From: Alkanindiges illinoisensis
GTDB taxonomy: Bacteria; Pseudomonadota; Gammaproteobacteria; Pseudomonadales; Moraxellaceae
Direction of reading: 5' to 3'
NCBI RefSeq assembly: GCF_004377485.1
Contig: NZ_SNTY01000009.1
Coordinates: forward strand, 23,331 to 87,330
DNA length: 64,000 nucleotides
Below the pieces are notes generated by a model that worked only from the letters and a program-made list of their open reading frames with translations, did no database searches and was not told the origin of the DNA. This document shows positions 37,165 through 46,976 of the stretch, piece by piece. The position numbers were made by a program, and so were the translations under genes. Positions within the stretch are counted from its first letter, which is position 1, and each line of letters begins with the position of its first letter.

Positions 37165-38390
37165 GTAGTCCTGTTGGCATTCGCCATTATCCATTGCCCT
37201 GCAAGCTCGCGCGCTTCAAGGTCTTGCACAAGGATTGTGTCAAGGTCGTGTGCAGGAAGCACATTGATTTGTGTTATTACTGCGTGTATGAGTTGTGTAA
37301 TCTGTGTAAACGCAATTTTATTAGCCAGAAATGCTGCAACAGCAACTTCATTGGCTGCATTCAATACAGCAGGCGCACAACCGCCGGTTTTCATGGCGGA
37401 TTTTGCCAATGCCAAAGCGGGAAACCTGACTTCATCCGGTTGCTCAAAGTTCAGGCAATTGGCAGAAAATAAATCCAATGGCGGAACGGTGGTTGCAATC
37501 CGCTGTGGCCATGCAAGCGCATGTGCAATTGGCGTACACATATCAGGATTACCGAGCTGCGCTAGGGTAGAACCATCAATGTACTGCACCAATGAATGAA
37601 CAATGCTTTCCGGGTGAATGACCACTGTCACGCGTTCAACGGGTAACTCAAACAAATGACAGGCTTCAATCAGTTCGAGCCCTTTATTCATCAGGGTTGC
37701 TGAGTCAACAGAAATTTTCTGGCCCATTGACCAGTTAGGATGTTTGCAGGCTTGTGCTGGCGTAGCCTGCTGCATTTGTTGCAGTGTCCATGTCCTGAAT
37801 GGGCCACCGGATGCCGTCAGCAAAATCTGTGAAACACCAGCCCGATTGCCGTGATTTGCAAAGCGTGCTGTACTGCTGAAATAATCTGTAGGCAGGCATT
37901 GAAAAATGGCATTATGCTCAGAATCTACTGGCAGCAAGGTGGCTTGAGCCTGCTTGACGCGCTGCATAAACAGCTCACCTGCCATGACCAATGCTTCCTT
38001 ATTAGCAAGTAACACGCGTTTCCCTGCATCAATGGCGGCCAGTGTCGGTTTTAATCCGGCGCTGCCAACAATTGCTGCCATCACAACGTCCACTGCTGCT
38101 GCACTAGCAACCTGACATAACCCGGCTTCACCCTCAACAATTTCAATAGCATGTATTTTCTTGTCATTACAATGCAATGCAAGTAATGATCTAAAAGCAT
38201 CTATTTTGCCGTCTGGAACAACCACAACTTTTGGAGAATACTGTTCAACCAATTGTGCCAGTTCATCTAGACGCTGAAAGCCTGTCAAGGCATAAACCTG
38301 ATACTGATCAGGATGCTGAGCCAGCACCTTTAGGGTACTTTTTCCAATGGAACCAGTAGCGCCAAGAATCGTTACCTGTTGCACTGGCAT
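37161..38390 (-). CDS. dxr: 1-deoxy-D-xylulose 5-phosphate reductoisomerase
   Basis: The NADPH motif [11 protein letters not shown] opens the protein; [21 protein letters not shown] and [13 protein letters not shown] supply metal and substrate residues. It makes MEP, the committed step of the non-mevalonate isoprenoid pathway. ATG 38390 has AGGTGG eight bases upstream. One base separates it from the cdsA stop. Confidence 0.95.
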   Translation of the reverse strand: MPVQQVTILGATGSIGKSTLKVLAQHPDQYQVYALTGFQRLDELAQLVEQYSPKVVVVPDGKIDAFRSLLALHCNDKKIHAIEIVEGEAGLCQVASAAAVDVVMAAIVGSAGLKPTLAAIDAGKRVLLANKEALVMAGELFMQRVKQAQATLLPVDSEHNAIFQCLPTDYFSSTARFANHGNRAGVSQILLTASGGPFRTWTLQQMQQATPAQACKHPNWSMGQKISVDSATLMNKGLELIEACHLFELPVERVTVVIHPESIVHSLVQYIDGSTLAQLGNPDMCTPIAHALAWPQRIATTVPPLDLFSANCLNFEQPDEVRFPALALAKSAMKTGGCAPAVLNAANEVAVAAFLANKIAFTQITQLIHAVITQINVLPAHDLDTILVQDLEARELAGQWIMANANRTT

Positions 38391-38391
38391 C

Positions 38392-39195
38392 TTAAAAACC
38401 ACCTAAAAATTGCTGCTGTAACCATAACCCTAGTGCAAACACCGGGGTTGCGGCCATTAAGGAATCTATACGATCCAGTACGCCACCGTGGCCGGGCAAA
38501 ATTTTTCCTGAATCCTTAATCCCAGCCTTGCGCTTGACCATGGATTCAAATAGATCGCCCTGTACAGAAGCAAGTACAGTGACAATAGACAGCGCAATAA
38601 ACACAACCAGTGCAGTGGCATCAAGCTTGAGTTGACCAAAGCCTACCGCCAGTATCACTACCAGTGTTAATGCTAATCCGCCAATCAATCCCTCTACTGA
38701 TTTATTGGGACTGACATTGGGCGCCAGTTTGCGCTTGCCAAATGCACGTCCAGCAAAATAGGCGCCGCTATCAGCACACCATACCAGTGCAAACACATAC
38801 ATGAGCCACCACGGCGACTGTTGCCATAAGGCAAAAATAGCTATTACCGTTGCAACTAAGAGTATTGCACCGAGGACATTCAGACTTTTATTGTACCAGC
38901 CTGTTTTTTCAGGATATTGCTTGACCCACGACAGACTTATGAGCCAGATCAGTAAGGCAATTGCCCAGAGATAAGGCCAGCTTTGTGGTAAAAATAAAGT
39001 ACCCGCAGAAATTCCAGTAACAATAGCTGCATATAGAATGTATTGTTGATTGGGAATTAAACGTGCCCACTCATAACCGGCAATTGCCACCATGAGTAAC
39101 ATCAAGCCCATCATGGGCAGTACACTTGTGCTGGCAAACATACACAGCAGGACAATAGCAACTAAAATCAGTGCTGTGCGAATGCGCTCAATCAT
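38392..39195 (-). CDS. cdsA: Phosphatidate cytidylyltransferase CdsA
   Basis: The 267-residue integral membrane enzyme has about eight hydrophobic helices and the family signature near the C-terminus: [22 protein letters not shown] then [14 protein letters not shown]. It makes CDP-diacylglycerol for phospholipid synthesis. ATG 39195 overlaps uppS by eight bases; the longer frame from 39288 is only read-through of the uppS region. Confidence 0.95.
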   Translation of the reverse strand: MIERIRTALILVAIVLLCMFASTSVLPMMGLMLLMVAIAGYEWARLIPNQQYILYAAIVTGISAGTLFLPQSWPYLWAIALLIWLISLSWVKQYPEKTGWYNKSLNVLGAILLVATVIAIFALWQQSPWWLMYVFALVWCADSGAYFAGRAFGKRKLAPNVSPNKSVEGLIGGLALTLVVILAVGFGQLKLDATALVVFIALSIVTVLASVQGDLFESMVKRKAGIKDSGKILPGHGGVLDRIDSLMAATPVFALGLWLQQQFLGGF

Positions 39196-40033
39196 TATCA
39201 AAGCTCGTTGCTGTTGCAGGATGGTTATTATCGAGTTGCTGCTTAACCTGCTCGCTCGTACGACCAAAACGGCGTTCACGCTGGGCAAAAACCTTAAGCG
39301 CCTTATTAAATTCTTCTACTGAAAAATCAGGCCATAAGGTTTCAGTAAAATATAGCTCTGCATAGGCAGCTTGCCAAAGCAGAAAATTGGACAACCGATA
39401 GTCGCCACCAGTACGGATCATCAAATCGACTGCTGGCAGGTCGGATAGCGAAATATACTGTTGCAGCGCCTGTTCGTTAATCTGACCGACATTTAACAGC
39501 CCACGCTCTACCTGAAGCGCCAGTTGCTGGGCAGCCTGAGCAATGTCCCACATGCCGCCATAGCTTACGGCAATCACCAGCGTCATTGAACAATGATGCG
39601 CTGTGGCACTTTCAGCTTCCAGCATGAGCTGCTGTAGTTCATCAGATAGCTGGGCACGATTGCCAATAAAGCGCAAGGCAATATCGTGTTTGATCATGCG
39701 GGGAACCTGCTCGCGGATAGTCTGGGCAAACAGTTCCATCAGCAGGGCAACTTCCTTGTGGGGGCGCTGCCAGTTTTCACTGGAAAAGGCAAATACAGTG
39801 AGTACCTCAACATCCAGACGACGAGCCTGCTCGACCACAGGATCAAGCTGTACCTTGCCCGCTCGATGTCCCCCACCTTCTGGCAAGGCTTCACGCTTTC
39901 CATAACGGTTGTTGCCATCCATAATAATCGCCACATGACGTGGCAAGTTCATGGAAGTCTGATCAGCGCCCTGCTGTTCACTGGAGACAGGCTCAGCAGC
40001 AACCGGATTACTGGAAATGGAATTACTGGACAT
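39188..40033 (-). CDS. uppS: Undecaprenyl diphosphate synthase (cis-prenyltransferase)
   Basis: The 281-residue enzyme has the catalytic IIMDGNNRYGKR segment (MDGNGRW in E. coli) and the second signature LMIRTGGDYRLSNFLLWQ, where Asp replaces the usual Glu of GGExR. The same pattern (GNNR, GGD) is what I recall for Acinetobacter. It elongates farnesyl diphosphate to the C55 carrier for peptidoglycan and LPS. A polar 27-residue N-terminal extension precedes the domain. Confidence 0.94.
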   Translation of the reverse strand: MSSNSISSNPVAAEPVSSEQQGADQTSMNLPRHVAIIMDGNNRYGKREALPEGGGHRAGKVQLDPVVEQARRLDVEVLTVFAFSSENWQRPHKEVALLMELFAQTIREQVPRMIKHDIALRFIGNRAQLSDELQQLMLEAESATAHHCSMTLVIAVSYGGMWDIAQAAQQLALQVERGLLNVGQINEQALQQYISLSDLPAVDLMIRTGGDYRLSNFLLWQAAYAELYFTETLWPDFSVEEFNKALKVFAQRERRFGRTSEQVKQQLDNNHPATATSFDND

Positions 40034-40048
40034 AGGGTGCCTGCTGTA

Positions 40049-40603
40049 TTAAACCTGAATCAACTCGGCTTCTTTGGCAGCAAGCATTTTATCGACATCC
40101 GCCACATACTTGTCGGTCAGCTTTTGAATTTCTTCACCAGCACGACGTTCTTCATCTTCGGAAATTTCTTTTTCTTTAAGCAAATCTTTAATATCACCCA
40201 AAATATCACGGCGAATATTACGGATAGCCACTTTGGCATTTTCTGCTTCACCGCGCGCCAGCTTTTGCATGTTGCGACGGGTTTCTTCAGTAAGCGCTGG
40301 TAACGGCACACGGATAATGTCCGCAGTGATTGGATTTAGACCAAGATCACTTTCACGGATTGCCTTATCAATGGTACTGGTCATGCTACGTTCAAACGGC
40401 TGTACCACCAGTGTACGTGCATCGTCGACACCAATGTTGGCCACCTGATTCAGCGGCACATCGCTACCGTAATAAGGCACCATAACGCCATTGAGCATGG
40501 AAGGATGGGCACGGCCTGTACGAACTTTGGCAAAGCCTGCTTCCAGCGCCTCAATACTTTTTTTCATGCGGCTCTCGCCGTCTTTTTTCAAATCATTAAT
40601 CAT
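40049..40603 (-). CDS. frr: Ribosome recycling factor
   Basis: The 184-residue RRF has the three-helix bundle with [12 protein letters not shown], the domain II strands [12 protein letters not shown], and [13 protein letters not shown]. It splits post-termination ribosomes with EF-G. ATG 40603 has GAGGA upstream and is chosen over TTG at 40609. Confidence 0.96.
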   Translation of the reverse strand: MINDLKKDGESRMKKSIEALEAGFAKVRTGRAHPSMLNGVMVPYYGSDVPLNQVANIGVDDARTLVVQPFERSMTSTIDKAIRESDLGLNPITADIIRVPLPALTEETRRNMQKLARGEAENAKVAIRNIRRDILGDIKDLLKEKEISEDEERRAGEEIQKLTDKYVADVDKMLAAKEAELIQV

Positions 40604-40678
40604 GACCAATCTTCCTCATTTTATTCCAGAATCAATATATTGTAGCAATGTCGGCATTTAAGCGTACCGGCCTGCCAT

Positions 40679-41404
40679 CTAGCGGGTCACGTGGGTTCCT
40701 TCAGGCGCACCCATCACAACAGAAAGCAGTGCACCCGGTTTGTTCATGTTAAAAACCTGCAATGGCACACTATGGTCACGGCACAGGCAAATCGCTGTCA
40801 AATCCATAACACCGAGCTTACGATCCAGTACTTCATCAAAGCTCAGGTAATCATACTTGATCGCATCGTCATGCTTGCTTGGGTCTTTGTCGTACACACC
40901 ATCAACTTTGGTGGCTTTTAGAATCAGGGTTGCTTCAATTTCAATACCACGCAGGCATGCTGCGGTATCCGTGGTAAAGAATGGATTGCCCGTACCTGCT
41001 ACAAATACGCATACTTCACCATTTTTCAGGTGGCGAATTGCATCACGGCTGCTATAGGTTTCTACTACCCCGTTAATAGAAATGGCAGACATCAAACGGG
41101 TTTTAATATTGCGGCGTTCCAGCGCATCACGTAGCGCCAGACCATTCATGACTGTGGCCAGCATGCCCATCTGGTCGCCAGTGACACGGCCTACCAATCC
41201 TTCCTGTTGTAGCTGGCTGCCCCTGTAGAGGTTACCACCACCCACCACAATGCCAACCTGCACGCCAAGGCCCACCAGATGTGCGATAGACAGCGACATT
41301 TGATCCAGAATAGAGGCATCAATGCCCATATCCTTATTGCCTGAAAGCGCTTCTCCTGACAGTTTAAGCAGTATGCGTGAAAAACGCGGGCTATTCTCAG
41401 CCAT
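40679..41404 (-). CDS. pyrH: Uridylate kinase
   Basis: An amino-acid-kinase-fold UMP kinase of 241 residues: [42 protein letters not shown] and VDGVYDKDP. It makes UDP and is GTP-activated. ATG 41404 has GGAG upstream. It heads the eleven-gene minus-strand cluster; rpsB-tsf, its usual neighbours in enterobacteria, are not present upstream. Confidence 0.96.
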   Translation of the reverse strand: MAENSPRFSRILLKLSGEALSGNKDMGIDASILDQMSLSIAHLVGLGVQVGIVVGGGNLYRGSQLQQEGLVGRVTGDQMGMLATVMNGLALRDALERRNIKTRLMSAISINGVVETYSSRDAIRHLKNGEVCVFVAGTGNPFFTTDTAACLRGIEIEATLILKATKVDGVYDKDPSKHDDAIKYDYLSFDEVLDRKLGVMDLTAICLCRDHSVPLQVFNMNKPGALLSVVMGAPEGTHVTR

Positions 41405-41719
41405 TGTGTTGCTCCCAAGCAATTCAATTATAAAACTTTAAAACAGATAACTTTATATCAAAAACAGCAGCATAAGGTTGGTGTAAATGGCAAGACTAAA
41501 TGCAGATAATTAAATTTGCACACAAATTTACCCTGACATCCTCATCGCTATCCCAGACACTAGCTAACCGGGGCGCATGGTAACAAATGCTGTGTCATGC
41601 GCCAATCCACCAAATTCACCTTAAGGCAGAATCACTGTAAAATTTATCAAATACAGGCTGATAAAAGCTGAACTTTTAGCAGTCCCGCATCAAAACACTA
41701 CAGACCTGACAAATAGACT
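41405..41719. other. Upstream region of pyrH
   Basis: About 315 bases between rimO and pyrH, both on the minus strand. It must hold the promoter for the envelope cluster, but no strong -35/-10 pair stands out. No gene or clear terminator seen. Confidence 0.4.
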
Positions 41720-43054
41720 TTATGCCGAAATTAGCTTGGCAAACAGGTCATATTCATCGGCATCGGTAATTTCAACATACAGCATCTGGCCCGGCTGAAT
41801 CTGGCTTTTGTCGATATCTTCAACAAATACGTTGCCATCAATTTCGGGGGCATCGGCATAAGAGCGCGCGACAGCAACCGGATATTCGGGATCAAGCTCG
41901 TCAACCAGCACCGTCATGCGCTTACCAATTTTATCCTTAAGGATTTGCTGTGATATTTCTTGCGCAACCAGCATAAAGCGCTCGTAGCGATCCTGCTTAA
42001 TCTCTTCAGGCACCAGATCCGGTAAATCATTGGCTGGCGCACCTTCAATCGGTGAATAGGTAAAGCAGCCTACGCGATCCAGTTTGGCCTCGCGTAACCA
42101 GTCCAGCAGGTACTGAAAATCTTCTTCGGTTTCACCGGGAAAACCAACCACAAAAGTGGAACGAATGGCGAGGTCTGGACAAATAGAACGCCACAGCTTG
42201 ATTTTTTCCAGCGTGTTTTCGCTGTGTGCTGGGCGTTTCATCAATTTTAAAATACGCGGGCTGGCATGCTGGAACGGAATATCCAGATACGGCAGGATTT
42301 TGCCATCACGCATCAGTTCCAGTACGGCATCCACATGCGGATAAGGATAAACGTAATGCAGGCGCACCCAAACGCCCAGTTGCCCCAGCGCAGCACACAG
42401 GTCATAAAATTTGGTTTTAAGCGGCTGGCCGTTCCAGAAATCCAGCTTGTATTTGGTATCTACACCATAGGCCGAAGTATCCTGCGAAATCACCAGAATT
42501 TCTTTTACGCCTGCATTCACCAGCGCCTGTGCTTCATCCATAATGCTACCAATTGGACGCGACACCAGATCGCCACGCATTTGCGGAATGATACAAAACG
42601 TACAGCGGTGATTACAGCCTTCGGAAATTTTTAGGTAAGCATAATGCTTGGGCGTCAGGCGAATGCCCTGTGGCGGCACCAGATCAATATACGGATTATG
42701 CGCTGGCGGTGGCGGCACATATTCATGCACGGCACTTATCACATCCTGATAAGCCGCAGCACCGGTCACTTTTAGAACGCTGGGATGCATGGCCCGGATT
42801 TTTGCTTCATCCTTACCCAGACAGCCTGTCACAATCACCTTGCCATTTTCATTGATCGCTTCACCAATGGCATCCAGTGACTCCTGTACGGCGGATTCAA
42901 TAAAGCCGCAGGTGTTGACCACCACTAAATCTGCGCCCTCAAACGAAGCTGCAACGTCATACCCTTCCGTACGTAACTGGGTAAGGATTCGCTCCGAATC
43001 AACCAGTGCTTTAGGACAGCCCAGAGATACAAAACCGACTTTAGGGGATTTCAT
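41720..43054 (-). CDS. rimO: Ribosomal protein S12 methylthiotransferase RimO
   Basis: The 444-residue radical-SAM enzyme opens with [16 protein letters not shown]. The methylthiotransferase-domain cysteines (LGCPK, TCGF, TGCLG) hold one cluster and CNHRCTFC the SAM cluster; a C-terminal TRAM-like domain follows. RimO modifies Asp of ribosomal protein S12; the [12 protein letters not shown] start separates it from MiaB. Confidence 0.95.
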   Translation of the reverse strand: MKSPKVGFVSLGCPKALVDSERILTQLRTEGYDVAASFEGADLVVVNTCGFIESAVQESLDAIGEAINENGKVIVTGCLGKDEAKIRAMHPSVLKVTGAAAYQDVISAVHEYVPPPPAHNPYIDLVPPQGIRLTPKHYAYLKISEGCNHRCTFCIIPQMRGDLVSRPIGSIMDEAQALVNAGVKEILVISQDTSAYGVDTKYKLDFWNGQPLKTKFYDLCAALGQLGVWVRLHYVYPYPHVDAVLELMRDGKILPYLDIPFQHASPRILKLMKRPAHSENTLEKIKLWRSICPDLAIRSTFVVGFPGETEEDFQYLLDWLREAKLDRVGCFTYSPIEGAPANDLPDLVPEEIKQDRYERFMLVAQEISQQILKDKIGKRMTVLVDELDPEYPVAVARSYADAPEIDGNVFVEDIDKSQIQPGQMLYVEITDADEYDLFAKLISA

Positions 43055-43264
43055 GCATACAGCTCCAACAGATTAGTGCATATTGTAAGCACTTTGGCGT
43101 TGCTTTAATAGTATAACCAGACCTTGCCAAGCGGGTTTTCTTGCATGGTGCGTATCAATTGCACACTGGAATTACAGAAAGCGCTGACTTATGTTAATGA
43201 AGCGTTGCGCAGGATGCTCTGATTTAGGGCGTTAATTTTAAATTACAAGACAAATCCCTATTAA

Positions 43265-43281
43265 TGCATTAATTTGGTGCA
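43265..43281. promoter_or_regulatory. NtrC-box candidate upstream of ntrBC
   Basis: TGCATTAATTTGGTGCA matches the NtrC consensus TGCACCAWWWTGGTGCA at 15 of 17 positions. It lies about 155 bases upstream of a sigma-54-like promoter, a normal enhancer distance, and next to a TATAAT (43303-43308) that could be a separate sigma-70 promoter. Confidence 0.6.
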
Positions 43282-43418
43282 CTGTGGGGTACGGCTTTGT
43301 TTTATAATAGGGCACTCATACCAAGTTACCGTCTATCCAACTTGTCTTTTGCAATACTTAAAACACTAAAAATGGCCTTTAAACCTTTTGAATTATTTTT
43401 TAAAGCCTAAATCCAGTG

Positions 43419-43435
43419 TTGGCGTGCTAATTGCT
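43419..43435 (+). promoter_or_regulatory. Sigma-54 promoter candidate of ntrBC
   Basis: TTGGCGTGCTAATTGCT has GG and GC exactly ten bases apart and matches 14 of 17 consensus (YTGGCACGRNNNTTGCW) positions counting free bases. A start here leaves a leader of about 155 bases before ntrB. Confidence 0.5.
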
Positions 43436-43602
43436 AAATGAATACACGTCTATGAAAAGTCTAGCATTCAGCTCTTTTAGCAATATACTGGGCTTTTTTA
43501 GACCACATAAATTTCTGTACGAGCACAGGTTTTTAGCCAAGATTTAACGATTAACTGCTTATTTAGCGACAGCCTAACTCTCTATTACGGTTTAATTGAT
43601 CC

Positions 43603-44718
43603 ATGAGCCATTCAGTAATGCATCTTAGTCCACCTGTTGATTATCGCAGTCTGGTTGATCACATGCTAACGGCCATTATGCAGGTATCGCCCAATCTTGA
43701 AATTGAGTATTTGAACTCTGCCTGTGAAGCATTACTAGACATTAGCCGTACCCGCGCGATTGGCATGCCGCTGTTGTCGATTCTCACTGAACAGGATGAA
43801 AACTTTGATACCAAAGCGGCCATTTTACGCACCCTGCACACTGGTCAGCCCTATACCCGCCGTGAAGCTATCCTGACGATTGGCCTTAAAGACAAGGCCG
43901 TGGATTATTCCGTATCGCTAATTATTGATGACCGGATTGGTGCCATAGCCCACCAGCATTTATTGATTGAAATTCAGCCGATTGACCGTCTGCTACGTAT
44001 CAACCGGGATGAACATCTGGCCCAGCAGCATCAGATTGCCCGCCAGCTGGTGCGTGGAGTTGCGCATGAAATCAAGAATCCTTTGGGCGGTATTCGCGGG
44101 GCAACCCAGCTACTGGCGCGCAGCCTGCCTGATGGCAGTGTCAGCGAATTTACCGACATTATTATTAGTGAAGTGGATCGCCTGCGTACACTGGCCGATA
44201 CCATGCTAGGTTCACGGCATTTGCCATCCCTGCAAAAAGTAAATATTCACGAACCACTGGAACGGGTGCGTAGCCTGATTTTAAGCCAGACTAAAAATAC
44301 CGTGCAGGTCATTCGTGATTATGACCTGTCCCTGCCGGAAGTCAGTGCCGACCGTGACCAGATGATTCAGGTGATGCTAAATATCTGTGTAAATGCCGTG
44401 CAGGCCATTAGTGAAAATCCGGAAATTTTTACTGACCGTGATCCCAAAATTGTGCTGCGCACCCGTATCCAGCGCATGTTTAACATCAATGGCGTGCTGC
44501 ACCGTAGTGTGATCCGGGTTGACCTGGAAGACAATGGCCCCGGTATTCCGGCGGATATTGTCGAGTCGGTGTTTTACCCGATGGTGACAGGCCGTGCCAG
44601 TGGCACCGGGCTTGGCCTGAGTATTGCACAGAATATTGTGCATCAGCATGGCGGAATGATTGAGTGCCAGTCTGAACCCGGCTGTACCGTATTTAGTTTG
44701 TTTTTGCCTTGGGAATAA
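43603..44718 (+). CDS. glnL: Nitrogen regulation sensor kinase NtrB (GlnL)
   Basis: The 371-residue soluble kinase has a PAS domain (about 15-125), a phosphoacceptor helix with VAHEIKNPLGGIRGATQLL (His about 155) and a HATPase domain with NICVNAVQAI, DNGPGIP and GRASGTGLGLSIAQ. It phosphorylates NtrC when nitrogen is short, controlled by PII. ntrC follows 15 bases later. Confidence 0.95.
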   Translation: MSHSVMHLSPPVDYRSLVDHMLTAIMQVSPNLEIEYLNSACEALLDISRTRAIGMPLLSILTEQDENFDTKAAILRTLHTGQPYTRREAILTIGLKDKAVDYSVSLIIDDRIGAIAHQHLLIEIQPIDRLLRINRDEHLAQQHQIARQLVRGVAHEIKNPLGGIRGATQLLARSLPDGSVSEFTDIIISEVDRLRTLADTMLGSRHLPSLQKVNIHEPLERVRSLILSQTKNTVQVIRDYDLSLPEVSADRDQMIQVMLNICVNAVQAISENPEIFTDRDPKIVLRTRIQRMFNINGVLHRSVIRVDLEDNGPGIPADIVESVFYPMVTGRASGTGLGLSIAQNIVHQHGGMIECQSEPGCTVFSLFLPWE

Positions 44719-44733
44719 TTGGAGATAGTCAAT

Positions 44734-46215
44734 ATGTCGCATGAAGCCATTTGGGTGATTGATGATGACCGTGCCATGCGATGGGTACTTGAAAAGACCT
44801 TTAAAGAAGAAGGCTTTAATGTCACCAGCTTTGAAGAAGGCCAAACTGCGCTGGATCGTCTGGAAAAAGAACAGCCTGATGTAATACTGACCGATATTCG
44901 CATGCCCGGCATCGATGGGCTGACGTTTTTATCCCGGGTCAAAGCCTCTCATCCTGACTTGCCTGTGATTATTATGACCGCCCATTCAGATCTTGAATCT
45001 GCGGTATCCAGTTACCAGACCGGGGCATTTGAATACCTGCCCAAGCCTTTTGATATTGATGAAGCGCTGACATTGGTCAGCCGCGCTATTCAGCATGCTG
45101 CCAAGCTACAGCAACAGGATACCGGACGAATTGCTCCCTTAAAGACGGTTGACATTATTGGTGAATCGCCTGCCATGCAGGAAGTTTTCCGGGCAATTGG
45201 TCGTTTGTCGCAATCGCATATTACGGTGCTGATTAATGGTGAATCCGGTACGGGAAAAGAGCTGGTTGCCCATGCGCTGCATCGCCATTCGCCACGTAGC
45301 GCCAAGCCATTTATTGCCCTAAATATGGCTGCCATTCCCAAAGACCTGATTGAAACCGAGCTGTTTGGCCATGAAAAAGGCGCGTTTACCGGAGCCAATA
45401 CCCAGCGTCAGGGCCGGTTTGAACAATCCAATGGCGGAACACTGTTTCTGGATGAAATTGGCGATATGCCATTTGAAACCCAGACTCGCCTGCTGCGTGT
45501 CTTGGCGGATGGCGAATTTTACCGCGTGGGTGGTCATACGCCAGTCAAGGTCGATGTACGCATTATTGCAGCAACCCATCAGGATCTGGAAAAACTGGTG
45601 GCTTCCGGCAAGTTCCGCGAAGATTTGTACCATCGCTTAAATGTCATTCGGATTCATATTCCCAAGCTGCGCGACCGCAGTGAAGACATTCCCATGCTGG
45701 CCAGCCATTTTCTGGCCCGTGCTGGTCGCGAATTATCGGTAGACCCAAAAATCCTGCGCAAGGAAACGATTGCCTATATGCAGCAACTGCCATGGCCCGG
45801 CAATGTGCGTCAGTTGGAAAATACCTGTCGCTGGCTGACTGTCATGGTGACTGGCCGTGAAATTTTCCCGGAAGACTTACCCGCAGAGCTGCGCCAGTTA
45901 CATCAGCAGGAACACGATCAACTGCTGATCAGCCCAAGCAATGACAAAGTTGTGACAAATACGCATGTCGCAATCAGTCCTGATCAGTGGGATGGCCTAC
46001 TGCGCCAGTGGGCCACGCAAAAACTGCTGGCTGGGGAACAGCAACTGCTGGAAACTGCTTTACCGCTGTTTGAGCGCACCATGATTGATGCCGCACTGGA
46101 TTATAGTCATGGTCGCAAGCGGCATGCAGCAGAGTTGCTGGGCTGGGGACGTAATACCCTCACCCGCAAACTTAAGGAACTGGGTATCAGTAGCACTGAC
46201 GATGACGAGCTGTAG
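44734..46215 (+). CDS. glnG: Nitrogen regulation response regulator NtrC (GlnG)
   Basis: The 493-residue activator has a receiver domain (VIDDDRAMRW; phosphoacceptor Asp in LTDIRMPG), a sigma-54 AAA+ domain with GESGTGKE and the GAFTGA loop, and a C-terminal Fis-type helix-turn-helix (RKRHAAELLGWGRNTLTRKLKEL). ATG 44734 with GGAG upstream is chosen over the TTG at 44719. It ends inside its own terminator. Confidence 0.96.
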   Translation: MSHEAIWVIDDDRAMRWVLEKTFKEEGFNVTSFEEGQTALDRLEKEQPDVILTDIRMPGIDGLTFLSRVKASHPDLPVIIMTAHSDLESAVSSYQTGAFEYLPKPFDIDEALTLVSRAIQHAAKLQQQDTGRIAPLKTVDIIGESPAMQEVFRAIGRLSQSHITVLINGESGTGKELVAHALHRHSPRSAKPFIALNMAAIPKDLIETELFGHEKGAFTGANTQRQGRFEQSNGGTLFLDEIGDMPFETQTRLLRVLADGEFYRVGGHTPVKVDVRIIAATHQDLEKLVASGKFREDLYHRLNVIRIHIPKLRDRSEDIPMLASHFLARAGRELSVDPKILRKETIAYMQQLPWPGNVRQLENTCRWLTVMVTGREIFPEDLPAELRQLHQQEHDQLLISPSNDKVVTNTHVAISPDQWDGLLRQWATQKLLAGEQQLLETALPLFERTMIDAALDYSHGRKRHAAELLGWGRNTLTRKLKELGISSTDDDEL

Positions 46216-46232
46216 CAGCCGTCATCTTTTTT
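46201..46232 (+). terminator. Terminator overlapping the ntrC stop codon
   Basis: GATGACG-a-GCTG-tag-CAGC-CGTCATC then TTTTTT. The TAG loop is the ntrC stop codon itself, so the last coding bases form the left arm. Confidence 0.85.
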
Positions 46233-46366
46233 CTATGCAGTCACCAGTTATCCAAAACTGATGAGATATGTTTGGCTTTAGGCCAGCGCTACTCATATAA
46301 TGAGCGACATCAGAGATTTGGCTATTTTAAAAAAATACCAGAGCTTGCTGAAGGAGCTCAAAAACC

Positions 46367-46813
46367 ATGATAAAACTAAAGTGGAATAATCGATTTTTGG
46401 CGGTACTCATTACACTTATTGTTCTTTTTGTGGCGGTTGTCGGCTGGATTATTGTGCGTGAAAACACAGTAACCTCGTCAGCCTCTTATGTGTCGCATTC
46501 GCCCATTAATCATGTTTTTAATAAGGTGCAGCCACCAGCCACGCCTGTTTATGCGCCTTCACGTGCACCTGATTCGGCCAAACAAATGTATGCACACATG
46601 CAAAACACCAGTGCAGCCCATCCATTAAGCTCTCAATCCAGTGCTGACCAGAACTACAATATGGGCTATGAATGGGCCAATGAGCAAAAAATTAGCACAT
46701 CCGAACAATGCAGAATGCTAAGTACTGAATATTTAAGCGGTTGTCATGCCTATCTGGAAGTTAAAAATTACGTCAACCAGACTGATGTCAATCCCAATAC
46801 GCCACGCTATTAA
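46367..46813 (+). CDS. Single-pass membrane protein of unknown function
   Basis: The 148-residue protein has one hydrophobic helix (about 9-30) after a short basic N-terminus, so the rest is probably periplasmic. A Pro/Ser/Ala-rich linker leads to a compact C-terminal motif with two Cys (SEQCRMLSTEYLSGCHAYL) that may form a disulfide. GAAGGAG precedes the ATG. I do not recognise the family. Confidence 0.65.
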   Translation: MIKLKWNNRFLAVLITLIVLFVAVVGWIIVRENTVTSSASYVSHSPINHVFNKVQPPATPVYAPSRAPDSAKQMYAHMQNTSAAHPLSSQSSADQNYNMGYEWANEQKISTSEQCRMLSTEYLSGCHAYLEVKNYVNQTDVNPNTPRY

Positions 46814-46976
46814 GCGTTTGATATTACTATTAACTTTAAAGTAAAACAGCAACTGTCATACAGGCAGAATTTAGTCGGGCAATTTGCATGTTTTAACAGT
46901 GTTTCGATTGCATCTATAACACTGCTCACGCATTATCGCCTTTAATTTTATTTATCATTTTTTATTTTTTCGACGC

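Noticed and set aside
43303..43308. TATAAT as the main ntrBC promoter
   Set aside because: No good -35 at 16-18 bases; the sigma-54 candidate downstream is a better fit, so it is only mentioned.
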